A stretch of DNA of 64,000 nucleotides from JADYZU01 sp964540965 (GTDB lineage: Bacteria > Pseudomonadota > Alphaproteobacteria > Rhodobacterales > Rhodobacteraceae): assembly GCA_964540965.1 (NCBI GenBank), contig CAZIOT010000007.1, positions 1-64,000 on the forward strand. Reading direction: 5' to 3'. Below the pieces are notes generated by a model. That model had not been told where the DNA came from. It made no database searches and was given only the letters and a program-made list of their open reading frames with translations. Every line of letters begins with the position of its first letter. Position 1 is the stretch's first letter. The position numbers and the translations under genes are program-made. Shown in pieces: positions 25,302 to 33,033 of this stretch.

Positions 25302-26302
25302 GGTTCGGGCCGGTTCCCCTGGCGCAGGCCGCAGGTGCGGTGCTGGCGCATTCCACCGGCCCGCTGCGCAAGGGCCGGGTGTTGAGCGGGGAGGACTGCG
25401 ACCTGCTGGCCGCGGCGGGCGTGACCTCGGTCATCGTGGCGCGGATGGACCCCGGCGATGTGGCCGAGGATGCGGCGGCCATGCGCATTGCGCGGGCGCT
25501 GGTGCCCGATCCGGAAGGGCAGGGACTTGCCATCGGCCCGGCCACGACCGGCCGCGTCAACCTGTCGGCGACGGGGCCGGGGGTGATCCGGCTGGATGCC
25601 GCCGCCATCGGCCGGCTGAACGCGGTCGAGCCGATGATCACGCTTGCCACCGTCGCCGACTGGCAGCGGTGCGAGGCCCGCATGATGGTGGCGACGGTCA
25701 AGATCATCTCCTATGCCGTGCCCGAAGCGGCGGTTGCCGCGGCCGAGGCGGCGGCCAGGGGCGCGATCCACCGGCTTGCGCCGGTGATCCGCACCGCCAG
25801 CCTGATCGAGACGGTGATCCCCGGCCATGATCCGGGGCCGAAAGGCAAGGCTGCGATGGCGGCGCGGCTGGAACGCCTGGGGGTCAGCCTCGAGGCGGTG
25901 ACCGAGGTCGCGCATGACGAGGCGGCGCTTGCGGCGGCGCTGGCCACGGCGCCGGGCGATCTGTTGCTGATCCTGACCGCCTCGGCGACCTCGGATCCGG
26001 CGGATGTGGCGCCTGCGGCCTTGCGCCGCGCCGGCGGGGTGGTGGACCGGTTCGGGATGCCGGTCGATCCGGGCAACCTGCTGTTCATCGGCGCACTGGA
26101 CCGCCGCCCGGTGATCGGCCTGCCCGGCTGTGCCCGCAGTCCGGCACTGAACGGCGCCGACTGGGTGCTCGAACGGGTGGTCTGCGGCGCGGCCCCCGAT
26201 GCGGCGGCGATCGGGGCCATGGGGGTTGGCGGTCTGCTCAAGGAAATCCCCAGCCGGCCGCGCCCGCGCAGCGCCGGTCAGGTCACGTCCCTGCGACCTT
26301 GA
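25298..26302 (+). CDS. Molybdopterin-binding protein (MoeA/MogA-like domain)
   Basis: This 334-aa protein resembles the molybdopterin-binding family found beside XdhC. It has an N-terminal region like FGPVPLAQAAGAVLAHS-LRKGRVLSGEDCDLLAAAG, a central VKIISYAVPEAAV segment, and a C-terminal MoCF-like portion (GDLLLILTASATSDPADVAPAALRRAGG, GNLLFIGALDRRPVIGLPGCARSP). It likely helps hand molybdenum cofactor to a hydroxylase. It is translationally coupled to the XdhC gene. Confidence 0.85.
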   Translation: MRFGPVPLAQAAGAVLAHSTGPLRKGRVLSGEDCDLLAAAGVTSVIVARMDPGDVAEDAAAMRIARALVPDPEGQGLAIGPATTGRVNLSATGPGVIRLDAAAIGRLNAVEPMITLATVADWQRCEARMMVATVKIISYAVPEAAVAAAEAAARGAIHRLAPVIRTASLIETVIPGHDPGPKGKAAMAARLERLGVSLEAVTEVAHDEAALAAALATAPGDLLLILTASATSDPADVAPAALRRAGGVVDRFGMPVDPGNLLFIGALDRRPVIGLPGCARSPALNGADWVLERVVCGAAPDAAAIGAMGVGGLLKEIPSRPRPRSAGQVTSLRP

Positions 26303-26430
26303 CCTGCCCCACGAAAATTCCTGTTCCCAGAAGGCGCGCTGCCGCCCTAACCTGCGGCGGCGGGTTGATCCGCGTCTTATCCGGTGGGCCGGCGGCAAGG
26401 CGGGCGCACTGCTTGCAAGGGAGTTTTCCG

Positions 26431-26784
26431 ATGCGTTCATTGTTCCTGGTGCCGGCGTTCCTGCTGGCCGCCGGCGCCGCCAGCGCCGAGGGGTTCACCA
26501 TCCATGACTTCGGCACCTTCACCACGCGCGAGGAATGCCTGTCCAAGGCGGTCAAGGTGATGGAGGCCTATCGCACCACCTATGGCGGCTATGCGGTCGA
26601 ACAGGTCGACTGGGTCGCCTATGGCTGGGACCTGACGCCCGGCGACCAGGATGTGGCGATCCTGTGCCCGGTGCTGCCCGACGGCTCGTTCAACGCCTTC
26701 ATGGTCGTCTATGGCGAGACCGACAGCGACCAGGAGCGCGAATCGACGGCCGACCGTATCGCCGCCTTCTGGGGCGGCAACTGA
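26431..26784 (+). CDS. Small secreted hypothetical protein
   Basis: This 117-aa protein has a signal peptide (MRSLFLVPAFLLAAGAASA, cut before EG). A mature domain of about 98 residues follows with two cysteines (EECLSKAVK, AILCPVLPDG). AAGGGAG precedes the ATG. Family not recognised. It sits in a run of small secreted proteins. Confidence 0.6.
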   Translation: MRSLFLVPAFLLAAGAASAEGFTIHDFGTFTTREECLSKAVKVMEAYRTTYGGYAVEQVDWVAYGWDLTPGDQDVAILCPVLPDGSFNAFMVVYGETDSDQERESTADRIAAFWGGN

Positions 26785-26869
26785 CGTAAGGGCAGCGGCC
26801 AAGGCGCAGGGTTGTCCGGTGCGGCGGGATCGGCAAGACTGGCCCCCCGCAACCGAAGGGAGTGACCCG

Positions 26870-27256
26870 ATGCGCCTGATCCTTGCGACTGCCGCCCTTG
26901 CCCTGCTGCCGGCTGCCGCCGCCCTTGCCCAGGACGGCGACGTGACCTGCGAGGCACTGGGCCTTCTGGTCGAATTCGGCATGGTCGATGGCGGCGAGGG
27001 CGGTGACACCGGCGAATTCAGCGCCGTCGTCAACAGCGGCGATGCGGCTTTGTGCGGCGAATGGCTGTCGGGCTATGGCTATGGCACCGCCGGCATCGCC
27101 CTGCCGGAATGCGCCGAGGTGATCCGCCAGGTCGGCGCCGACGGCTTTCCCGAACCCTTGTGGCCCGAGGCGCCGGGCATGATCGACACCGCCCTTGTCA
27201 GCACCACGGCGGAATTCTGCGCGCAGTCGCTGGTTCTGCTGTCCGAGAACGGCTGA
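26870..27256 (+). CDS. Small secreted hypothetical protein
   Basis: This 128-aa protein has a signal peptide (MRLILATAALALLPAAAALA, cut before QDG). The mature acidic domain has four cysteines (VTCEALGL, ALCGEWLS, LPECAEVI, EFCAQSLV), enough for two disulphides in the periplasm. GAAGGGAG precedes the ATG. Family not recognised. It is convergent with infC, whose terminator lies just after its stop. Confidence 0.6.
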   Translation: MRLILATAALALLPAAAALAQDGDVTCEALGLLVEFGMVDGGEGGDTGEFSAVVNSGDAALCGEWLSGYGYGTAGIALPECAEVIRQVGADGFPEPLWPEAPGMIDTALVSTTAEFCAQSLVLLSENG

Positions 27257-27263
27257 AACGAAA

Positions 27264-27285
27264 AGGCCGCCCTGTGGGGCGGCCC
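27264..27285 (-). terminator. Rho-independent terminator of infC
   Basis: Read on the minus strand, GGCCGCCC, loop CACA and GGGCGGCC are followed by TTTTCG. This perfect 8-bp stem plus U-run lies 24 bases after the infC stop. Confidence 0.85.
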
Positions 27286-27308
27286 TGCAACGCCGGATCG
27301 GGGGCGGC

Positions 27309-27851
27309 CTATTTCGCCGGCCCGATCATCATCACCATCTGCCGGCCTTCCAGCTTGGGCATCGATTCGATCTTGCCCAGCGTCTTCACGTCCTCGGCGA
27401 TCTTGTCGAGAAGCTGCTTGCCCAGTTCCATATGCGCCATCTCGCGACCGCGGAAGCGAAGGGTGACCTTCACCTTGTCGCCTTCTTCAAGGAACTTGAA
27501 GACCGAGCGCATCTTGACATCGTAATCGTGGGTATCGGTCCCCGGACGGAACTTGATCTCCTTGATTTCGATGACCTTCTGGTTCTTTCGCGCCTCGGCC
27601 TCTTTCTTCTGCGTCTCGTACTTGAACTTGCCATAGTCCATGATCTTGCAGACCGGCGGCACCGCGGTGGGCGAGATCTCGACCAGATCCAGCCCGGCCT
27701 CTTCGGCCAGCGTCAGGGCGCGGTCGGGCGTGACGACACCGATGTTTTCGCCGTTCGCGCCGATCAGGCGGATTTCCGAACCCCGGATGCGTTCATTGAT
27801 ACGGGGGCCGGTGTCGCGCACCGGGGGTGCGGCGTGGGGTCTGCGTCCTAT
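27309..27851 (-). CDS. infC: Translation initiation factor IF-3 (probable AUA start)
   Basis: The 180-aa protein is IF-3: N-domain GPRINERIRGSEIRLIG, LVEISPTAVPPVCKIMDYGKFKYE, and C-domain IKEIKFRPGTDTHDYDVK and FRGREMAHMELG. It controls start-codon fidelity on the 30S subunit. The best start is ATA at 27851: AAAGGA lies 8 bases upstream, and this gives exactly the E. coli length of 180 aa. The next ATG upstream (27917) would add a 22-residue extension with no family match. Non-AUG starts are known for infC and underlie its autoregulation. Confidence 0.93.
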   Translation of the reverse strand: MGRRPHAAPPVRDTGPRINERIRGSEIRLIGANGENIGVVTPDRALTLAEEAGLDLVEISPTAVPPVCKIMDYGKFKYETQKKEAEARKNQKVIEIKEIKFRPGTDTHDYDVKMRSVFKFLEEGDKVKVTLRFRGREMAHMELGKQLLDKIAEDVKTLGKIESMPKLEGRQMVMMIGPAK

Positions 27852-28041
27852 GGCTGTGGTCCTTTTGCCGTTAGGGGAAAGCCGCGACAAGATAGAGGCG
27901 GCGGCCGCAGCATTCAAGGGGCGGCGCGCGGGCGCCGGGGGTCAGGGCCGGGCCTACTTGCTCTTTTATTGTGTGCGCCGTTCTGACATATAGCGCACAA
28001 GCCCCGGCAAGGCGGGGCACTGCCGCCAGTGAGGATAGGCC

Positions 28042-28806
28042 ATGAACAAGCGCGTTGTTGCAATCATTATCGTCATCGTTGCCGCCGTTCTGGGCTGGTG
28101 GTGGTATTCCAGCGAACAGGCCAAGCAGGCCGAGGCCGAGGCCGCCGCTGCCGCGCAGGCCGAGGCTGATGCCGCTGCTGCCGCCGCCGAGGCCGAAGCC
28201 GAGGCTGCCGCCGCCGCCGCGGAGGCCGAAGCTGAGGCTGCTGCCGCCGCCGCGCAGGCCGAGGCTGACGCCGCTGCCGCCGCCGCCACCGAGGCGACTG
28301 AAGCCGCAACTGAAGCTGTCGACGACGCCGCTGAAGCTGCGACCGATGCCGCGACCGAGGCGACCGAAGCAGTGACCGACGCCGCCACCGAAGCGACCGA
28401 AGCCGTGACCGACGCTGCCACCGAGGCGACCGAAGCTGCCGGTGACGCTGCTGAAGCCGCGACCGACGCCGCGACCGAAGCGACCGAAGCCGCGACCGAA
28501 GCCGTGGATGACGCCGCTGCCGCCGCGACCGAAGCCGTGGATGATGCTGCGGCCGCTGCGACCGAAACCGCGACGGAAGCTGCCGAAACGGCGACCGATG
28601 CCGCTGCCGCCGGCGCGGCCTCGATCACCGATCTTCTGGCCGATCCCGCCAACCTGAATGTCGAGGCGATCAGCGCCGCGATCGACGGCTCGTCGCTGGA
28701 CGAGGCGACCAAAACCACGCTCAAGACCGCCCTGACCGCCGCGCAGGCCAGCCCGACGCTGCTGCCGGACGTTCTGGAACGCATCCGCGTTGCTCTGGGC
28801 GGCTGA
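28042..28806 (+). CDS. Membrane-anchored Ala/Glu/Thr-rich hendecad-repeat protein
   Basis: This 254-aa protein has one N-terminal membrane helix (VVAIIIVIVAAVLGWWWY, about 5-22). A low-complexity region of about 160 residues follows, built of 11-residue repeats, first QAEADAAAAAA/EAEAEAAAAAA, then AATEATEAVTD-type units. Such hendecads form long amphipathic helices or coiled coils, as in LEA-like proteins. A small C-terminal domain follows (SITDLLADPANLNVEAISAA). It would project into the periplasm. GAGGATAGG precedes the ATG. Function unknown. Confidence 0.75.
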   Translation: MNKRVVAIIIVIVAAVLGWWWYSSEQAKQAEAEAAAAAQAEADAAAAAAEAEAEAAAAAAEAEAEAAAAAAQAEADAAAAAATEATEAATEAVDDAAEAATDAATEATEAVTDAATEATEAVTDAATEATEAAGDAAEAATDAATEATEAATEAVDDAAAAATEAVDDAAAAATETATEAAETATDAAAAGAASITDLLADPANLNVEAISAAIDGSSLDEATKTTLKTALTAAQASPTLLPDVLERIRVALGG

Positions 28807-28839
28807 TCTGCCTGACGGCAGGTTTGCCTGACCACAAGG

Positions 28840-28868
28840 GGGCCGTCCGGTGACCGGGCGGCCCTTTT
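28840..28868 (+). terminator. Rho-independent terminator after the hendecad-repeat gene
   Basis: GGGCCGTCCGG, loop TGA and CCGGGCGGCCC are followed by TTTT. The 11-bp stem has one T-G pair and lies 33 bases after the stop. Confidence 0.85.
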
Positions 28869-28880
28869 GCGTTGCGGGGG

Positions 28881-30461
28881 TCACATCACGATGATGTCGT
28901 TGGCGTCGACGACCGGATCGCCTTCGAAATAGGCGATGAACATCTGCGCGAAACTGGTCGAGGCATCGCCCTGCCACCACAGGGCGCTGCGGCTGCCGAT
29001 CTGGTCGATATAGGCGAAGCCGCCCGAGAAGAAGGCGCCGCCGGGCAGGTGGTTCTGGTGGATGACGATGCGATCCTCTCCGTGGGTGAAGTCCATGATG
29101 ACATCGCCGTCATCCAGCGGATTGCCGCGACCGCGCCAGTGGAAGGTATCGGCCCCGGCATCGCCCCAGACCGAATCCTGGCCGTTGCTGAGTGACAGGG
29201 CGTCGACGCCATCGCCGCCATAGATCAGGTCGTTGCCGCTCGATCCGGTCAGCCGGTCGCGGCCGCCGCCACCGACCAACGTGTCGTTGCCCTCGCCGCC
29301 GCTGGCGACGTCGTTGCCGTTCCCCATGATCAGGGTATCGTTGTAGAGATAGCCGTAGATGTCGAAACGTTCGAACCCGGTCAGGACCGAGCCTTGCCCG
29401 TCGATGACGCTGGCGCCGGACGCGTCAAAGGTCCAGTCCCCGGCGAGGCTGGTGGAGACGCGCAGTTCGTCGTCGCCGGTGCCGCCGTCCAGGGTGTTGG
29501 CGGTATCGGCGAAATACTGGATCGTATCGTCGCCGCCGCGGCCGGCGACGCTGTTTGCGCCCGTCAGCACGCTGATATAATCGTCGTTGTTGGTGCCGGT
29601 GACTGTGTCGTCGCCTTCCCAGGTCTGGATATCCAGCCGCTCGATCCCGCTGAGCCGCACCCAGTCGGTGCCGTCCACGCGCAGGGTCGCGTCGGCCGAC
29701 ATGTCGAGGGTCATCTCGCCCTCCATCTCGGGCGTCGGCAGGATGTACAGGAAGGCGCGGTCGAACCCGGCGCCGCCCGAGATGGTCGCCTTGGAGCTGC
29801 CCAGCACGGCGATGTAATCGGCGCCGTCGCCGCCGAACAGCCAGTCGGTTTCGTCCGACGAAGACATATAGACGTAGAGTTCGTCCGATCCGGCGCCGCC
29901 ATAAAGCCTGTCGTTGCCCCAGGATCCGTCCAGCAAGTCGCGGCCATCGTCTCCGTAAAGGAGGTCGTTGCCATGGCCGCCGATCAGCCGGTCGTTTTCG
30001 CCGCCGCCGTAAAGCCGGTCGTTGTCATCGCCGCCGAACAGCTCGTCCTCGCCGGCGTCGCCGTAAAGAATGTCGCGGCCGTTCTGGCCGTCGAGCAGGT
30101 CGTTGCCGACACCACCGTAAAGCCTGTCGATGCCGGTGCCGCCAATCAGTTGGTCGTTTCCATTGCCGCCGCTGATCAGGTTGCGGCCCGAGGTATCGGT
30201 GATGAAATCGTCGCCGTTGTCGCCATTGAGCGTGTCGTGGCCGGCGCCGCCGTAAATGTCATCATTGTCGGCGCCGCCATGGACAAGATCGTTGCCCGAA
30301 CCGGCGTCGATGACGTCATTTCCCGCATCGCCGTGGATTTCGTCATGCCCGGCAAGGGCAAGTATCGAATCGTCGCCGGCAAGCGCGGTGATCAGGTCGT
30401 CGCCCGCCGTGCCTTCCAGCGTATCGGGTCCAAGGCTGCCCGGAACCGGGTTGAGTGCCAT
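28881..30461 (-). CDS. RTX (hemolysin-type calcium-binding repeat) protein
   Basis: This 526-aa protein has no Sec signal. It has about fifteen GGxGxDxL-type nonapeptide repeats, for example GGAGHDTLNGDNGDD, GGNGNDQLIGGTG and YGGAGSDELYVYMSS, in roughly residues 20-210 and again 395-440. They bind calcium after type I secretion. The C-terminus (FIAYFEGDPVVDANDIIVM) resembles an uncleaved T1SS signal. A middle region (about 210-390) has degenerate repeats. CTGGAG precedes the ATG at 30461. No HlyB/HlyD/TolC-type gene is nearby, and no enzymatic domain is visible. Confidence 0.85.
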   Translation of the reverse strand: MALNPVPGSLGPDTLEGTAGDDLITALAGDDSILALAGHDEIHGDAGNDVIDAGSGNDLVHGGADNDDIYGGAGHDTLNGDNGDDFITDTSGRNLISGGNGNDQLIGGTGIDRLYGGVGNDLLDGQNGRDILYGDAGEDELFGGDDNDRLYGGGENDRLIGGHGNDLLYGDDGRDLLDGSWGNDRLYGGAGSDELYVYMSSSDETDWLFGGDGADYIAVLGSSKATISGGAGFDRAFLYILPTPEMEGEMTLDMSADATLRVDGTDWVRLSGIERLDIQTWEGDDTVTGTNNDDYISVLTGANSVAGRGGDDTIQYFADTANTLDGGTGDDELRVSTSLAGDWTFDASGASVIDGQGSVLTGFERFDIYGYLYNDTLIMGNGNDVASGGEGNDTLVGGGGRDRLTGSSGNDLIYGGDGVDALSLSNGQDSVWGDAGADTFHWRGRGNPLDDGDVIMDFTHGEDRIVIHQNHLPGGAFFSGGFAYIDQIGSRSALWWQGDASTSFAQMFIAYFEGDPVVDANDIIVM

Positions 30462-30750
30462 CAATTGCTCCAGAAGAATCAGATCAAACTGCCACATGAT
30501 AGCCGGTCTGCGGAAATCGCGGTGCATTTCGGGGCGTGCGGATTGTCCTGGTCGTCACAGGCGCCACCGGGGGCAGGGGCAGGTCAAGGTTGCTTGGGTC
30601 CCTGAGCCGGGCATTCCGGCCAGACCGGCGCTTGTCGAGCGGGGAATCGCCTGCGGCCGTAGATGAGATCGTCGGGGTCGGGGCCGCCGGGGCAAGGGTC
30701 GGGCGCGGAATGTGCGGCTGCGACCGGGGTCAAGCCAGACATCGGGCGGC
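30462..30750. other. Intergenic region upstream of the RTX gene
   Basis: About 290 bases without a convincing gene; with the neighbouring L9 terminator the gap is 349 bases. Open frames here are extensions of flanking genes or shadows. It should hold the RTX promoter, but no clear -35/-10 pair stands out. Confidence 0.4.
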
Positions 30751-30788
30751 GGACAAAAGAAAAGGGCGCCCGGATGGTCCGGACGCCC
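30751..30788 (-). terminator. Rho-independent terminator of the rpsF-rpsR-rplI operon
   Basis: On the minus strand GGGCGTCCGG, a short loop and CCGGGCGCCC are followed by TTTTCTTTTG. The stem has one G-T pair and lies just after the L9 stop. Confidence 0.85.
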
Positions 30789-30810
30789 CGATCTTGCGAT
30801 GGTCCGAGGT

Positions 30811-31383
30811 TTACTCGTCGTCGCCGGCGGCGCCGCCGATGTCGTCGAACAGCGCGTTGATGTCCATTTCCGCAGCCGCTTCGGCTTCGGCGGCGAGTTC
30901 CTGGATCGACTTGCCCGAGGCTTGCAGCTCGGCTTCTTCGACCGAGCGGGCGACGTTGATGCGGATCGTGGCATCGACTTCGGGGTGCAGGCGCACGGTC
31001 ACGTCATGGATGCCCAGATCCTTGATCGGGGCATTCAGGACCACCTGGCGCTTGTCGACCGAGAAACCGCCTTCGGTTGCGGCTTCGGCGGCATCGCGCG
31101 GCGTGACCGAACCGTAAAGCGCGCCGCCGTCCGAGGCGGAGCGGATGACGATGAAGGTCTGGCCGTCAAGCTTTTCGGCCAGCGCGGCGGCTTCCTTCTT
31201 CGTCTCGAGGTTGCGGGCCTCGAGCTGGGCCTTCTGGTCCTCGAAGCGGGCGATGTTGGCGTCGTTGGCGCGCAGCGCCTTGCCCTGCGGCAGGAGATAG
31301 TTGCGGGCGTAGCCGTCCTTGACGCGGACGACCTCGCCCATCTGGCCAAGCTTGGCCACACGTTCGAGCAGGATGACTTGCAT
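30811..31383 (-). CDS. rplI: 50S ribosomal protein L9
   Basis: The 190-aa protein starts MQVILLERVAKLGQMGEVVRVKDGYARNYLLPQGKAL, the L9 N-domain that binds 23S rRNA, followed by the long connecting helix and C-domain. It is longer than the usual ~150 aa because of an acidic Ala/Glu-rich tail (EEAELQASGKSIQEL to the end GGAAGDDE). It is the last gene of the S6-S18-L9 operon, 12 bases after rpsR. Confidence 0.97.
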   Translation of the reverse strand: MQVILLERVAKLGQMGEVVRVKDGYARNYLLPQGKALRANDANIARFEDQKAQLEARNLETKKEAAALAEKLDGQTFIVIRSASDGGALYGSVTPRDAAEAATEGGFSVDKRQVVLNAPIKDLGIHDVTVRLHPEVDATIRINVARSVEEAELQASGKSIQELAAEAEAAAEMDINALFDDIGGAAGDDE

Positions 31384-31395
31384 CGGGGTCTCTCC

Positions 31396-31623
31396 TTACT
31401 TCACGGCGTAGGGCAAGAGCGCCAGAAAGCGGGCGCGCTTGATCGCCTCGGCCAGCTTGCGCTGGTTCTTGGCGCCGACGGCGGTGATGCGCGACGGAAC
31501 GATCTTGCCGCGTTCGCTGATGTAGCGTTGCAGCAGGCGGGTGTCCTTGTAGTCGATCACCGGGGCGCCCGCGCCCTCGAAGGGATCGGACTTGCGGCGG
31601 CGGAAAAAGGGCTTCGTGGCCAT
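31396..31623 (-). CDS. rpsR: 30S ribosomal protein S18
   Basis: This 75-aa protein has the S18 core: DPFEGAGAPVIDYKDTRLLQRYISERGKIVPSRITAVGAKNQRKLAEAIKRARFLALLPY. It binds 16S rRNA beside S6 on the platform. It lies between rpsF and rplI with gaps of 12-15 bases. Confidence 0.97.
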   Translation of the reverse strand: MATKPFFRRRKSDPFEGAGAPVIDYKDTRLLQRYISERGKIVPSRITAVGAKNQRKLAEAIKRARFLALLPYAVK

Positions 31624-31638
31624 GGGTGCGGTCCTTTC

Positions 31639-32085
31639 TTAACGGCGGTCGCCGCGCGGGGCGCGGTCGTCACGGTCGCGGGGGCGGTCGTCGCGGTCGC
31701 GGGGGCGATCCTCGCGCGGGCCGCGGTCGTCGCGGGACGGGCGGTCGCCGCGGTCGCGCTCGTCGCGCTTCTGCATCTGGACCGAGGGGCCGTCCTCGTG
31801 CTTGTCGACCTTGATGGTCATGACGCGCATCACGTCGTCATGCAGCCGCATCAGGCGCTCCATCTCCTGCACGGCGGGTGCGGGCGAATCGGTGCGCAGG
31901 AAGGCGTAATGCCCCTTGCGGTTCTTGTTGATCTTGTAGGCCATCGTCTTGACGCCCCAGTATTCGTTCGCCAGCACCTTGCCGCCGTTGTCGGCAAGGA
32001 CGGTCCCGAAATGTTCGATCAGGGCTTCGGCCTGCGCGTTGGACAGGTCCTGACGCGCGATGAAGACATGCTCGTAAAGCGGCAT
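31639..32085 (-). CDS. rpsF: 30S ribosomal protein S6 with charged C-terminal tail
   Basis: This 148-aa protein starts MPLYEHVFIARQDLS and contains VLANEYWGVKTMAYKINKNRKGHYAFL, the S6 ferredoxin-like core that pairs with S18. From about residue 103 a tail of RDRDDRPRDR-type repeats runs to the end; it is encoded by imperfect short DNA repeats and is probably disordered. The ATG at 32085 has GGAG at the correct distance; the frame upstream to 32145 is not needed. Confidence 0.96.
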   Translation of the reverse strand: MPLYEHVFIARQDLSNAQAEALIEHFGTVLADNGGKVLANEYWGVKTMAYKINKNRKGHYAFLRTDSPAPAVQEMERLMRLHDDVMRVMTIKVDKHEDGPSVQMQKRDERDRGDRPSRDDRGPREDRPRDRDDRPRDRDDRAPRGDRR

Positions 32086-32187
32086 GTGCTCTCCAGCTTT
32101 CTGGCGCATTTCATAGGAGGGGCGTTCCTTCCGCACCCCATCCACGAGAGTCTGCGCGGTTCATATCCGTTCGCGGAAGGATGCGGC

Positions 32188-32215
32188 CTTATACAGATGT
32201 GCGGCCGTCGCGCAA
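32188..32215 (-). promoter_or_regulatory. Sigma-70-type promoter of the rpsF operon
   Basis: On the minus strand TTGCGC (32215-32210), a 16-base spacer and TATAAG (32193-32188) form a good promoter about 100 bases before rpsF. Position and strength suit a ribosomal protein operon. Confidence 0.65.
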
Positions 32216-32331
32216 GGGCAGCAGGCGCTGCCGCCGCTTTTCCGCGGCGATGCCGCATCCTGCCGCGGGCCTGCCCGCTTTGCGCCAGAATCGGGGACCA
32301 CCCTGATCCTGCGGAAAGGGAGAATCCCATC

Positions 32332-32961
32332 ATGACAGCGGTCGATATCGGTTCCGGTTTCCTGCCCAGGTTTCAAGAAGGCACCCGCGTTTCGGGTGCA
32401 GGATACGAGATCACCGAAGCCCCTTGGGGCTATGTGATCCGCAGCACCGAGCCGGCGCCGGCCGGGCTGGTCATCGCCCAGGGTGCAAGCTGGCTCGTGG
32501 GCATTGCCGCACTGGTTGCGGCGGTGACGGTGTGGCTGATACCGCCGGGCCTGTTCGACGGACAGGTCATGGTGATGCGCTGGGGCGTGACGATCCTGTC
32601 GCTGGCCCTGGCCGGGCTGATGTTCTGGTTCGCCAGCCGCGGCATCGAGACCGAGTTCCAGATCGACACCAGCCGCGGCGAAGTGCGCGAGGTGGTGCGC
32701 AACCGCGCCGGGCGCCATTCCATCGTCGGCCGCTTCGGCTTTGACACCGTGGGCAGCGTGTTCATCGACCGCGCCGTATCGCGCCGGTTCGGTGCCGGGC
32801 AATCGGTGCTGGTGCTGCGCATCGGCAATACCGCGCAGGTGCTGCCGGTGGTGTCGGGGCCGGAATCGCTGCTGGAACCCTTGCGCGACCGGCTGGGCCG
32901 CGATCTGGTGATCCGCCCGCGGCAGGCCGCCGTGCTGATGCGCAGCCTTGCCGCCGCATGA
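32332..32961 (+). CDS. Hypothetical membrane protein
   Basis: This 209-aa protein has two hydrophobic segments in the middle (GASWLVGIAALVAAVTVWLI and VMRWGVTILSLALAGLMFWFA). A C-terminal domain of about 100 residues follows with GIETEFQIDTSRGEVREVVRN and FGFDTVGSVFIDRAVSRRF, resembling a PH-like beta domain that reads out membrane position. AAAGGGAG precedes the ATG. Family not recognised. It is divergent from rpsF and upstream of fabD. Confidence 0.6.
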   Translation: MTAVDIGSGFLPRFQEGTRVSGAGYEITEAPWGYVIRSTEPAPAGLVIAQGASWLVGIAALVAAVTVWLIPPGLFDGQVMVMRWGVTILSLALAGLMFWFASRGIETEFQIDTSRGEVREVVRNRAGRHSIVGRFGFDTVGSVFIDRAVSRRFGAGQSVLVLRIGNTAQVLPVVSGPESLLEPLRDRLGRDLVIRPRQAAVLMRSLAAA

Positions 32962-33033
32962 CCCCGCCACGACCGTCGCTTGAGACGGAGGTCCATCCCG
33001 GTTAGGAACATGCCCGAGTGAAGGGAGAACCTC

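Noticed and set aside
28140..28600. CRISPR-like or tandem-repeat DNA array
   Set aside because: The 33-bp periodicity lies within an open reading frame coding 11-residue hendecads; there are no unique spacers.
29800..30420. Repeat array in noncoding DNA
   Set aside because: The repeats encode RTX nonapeptides in frame on the minus strand.
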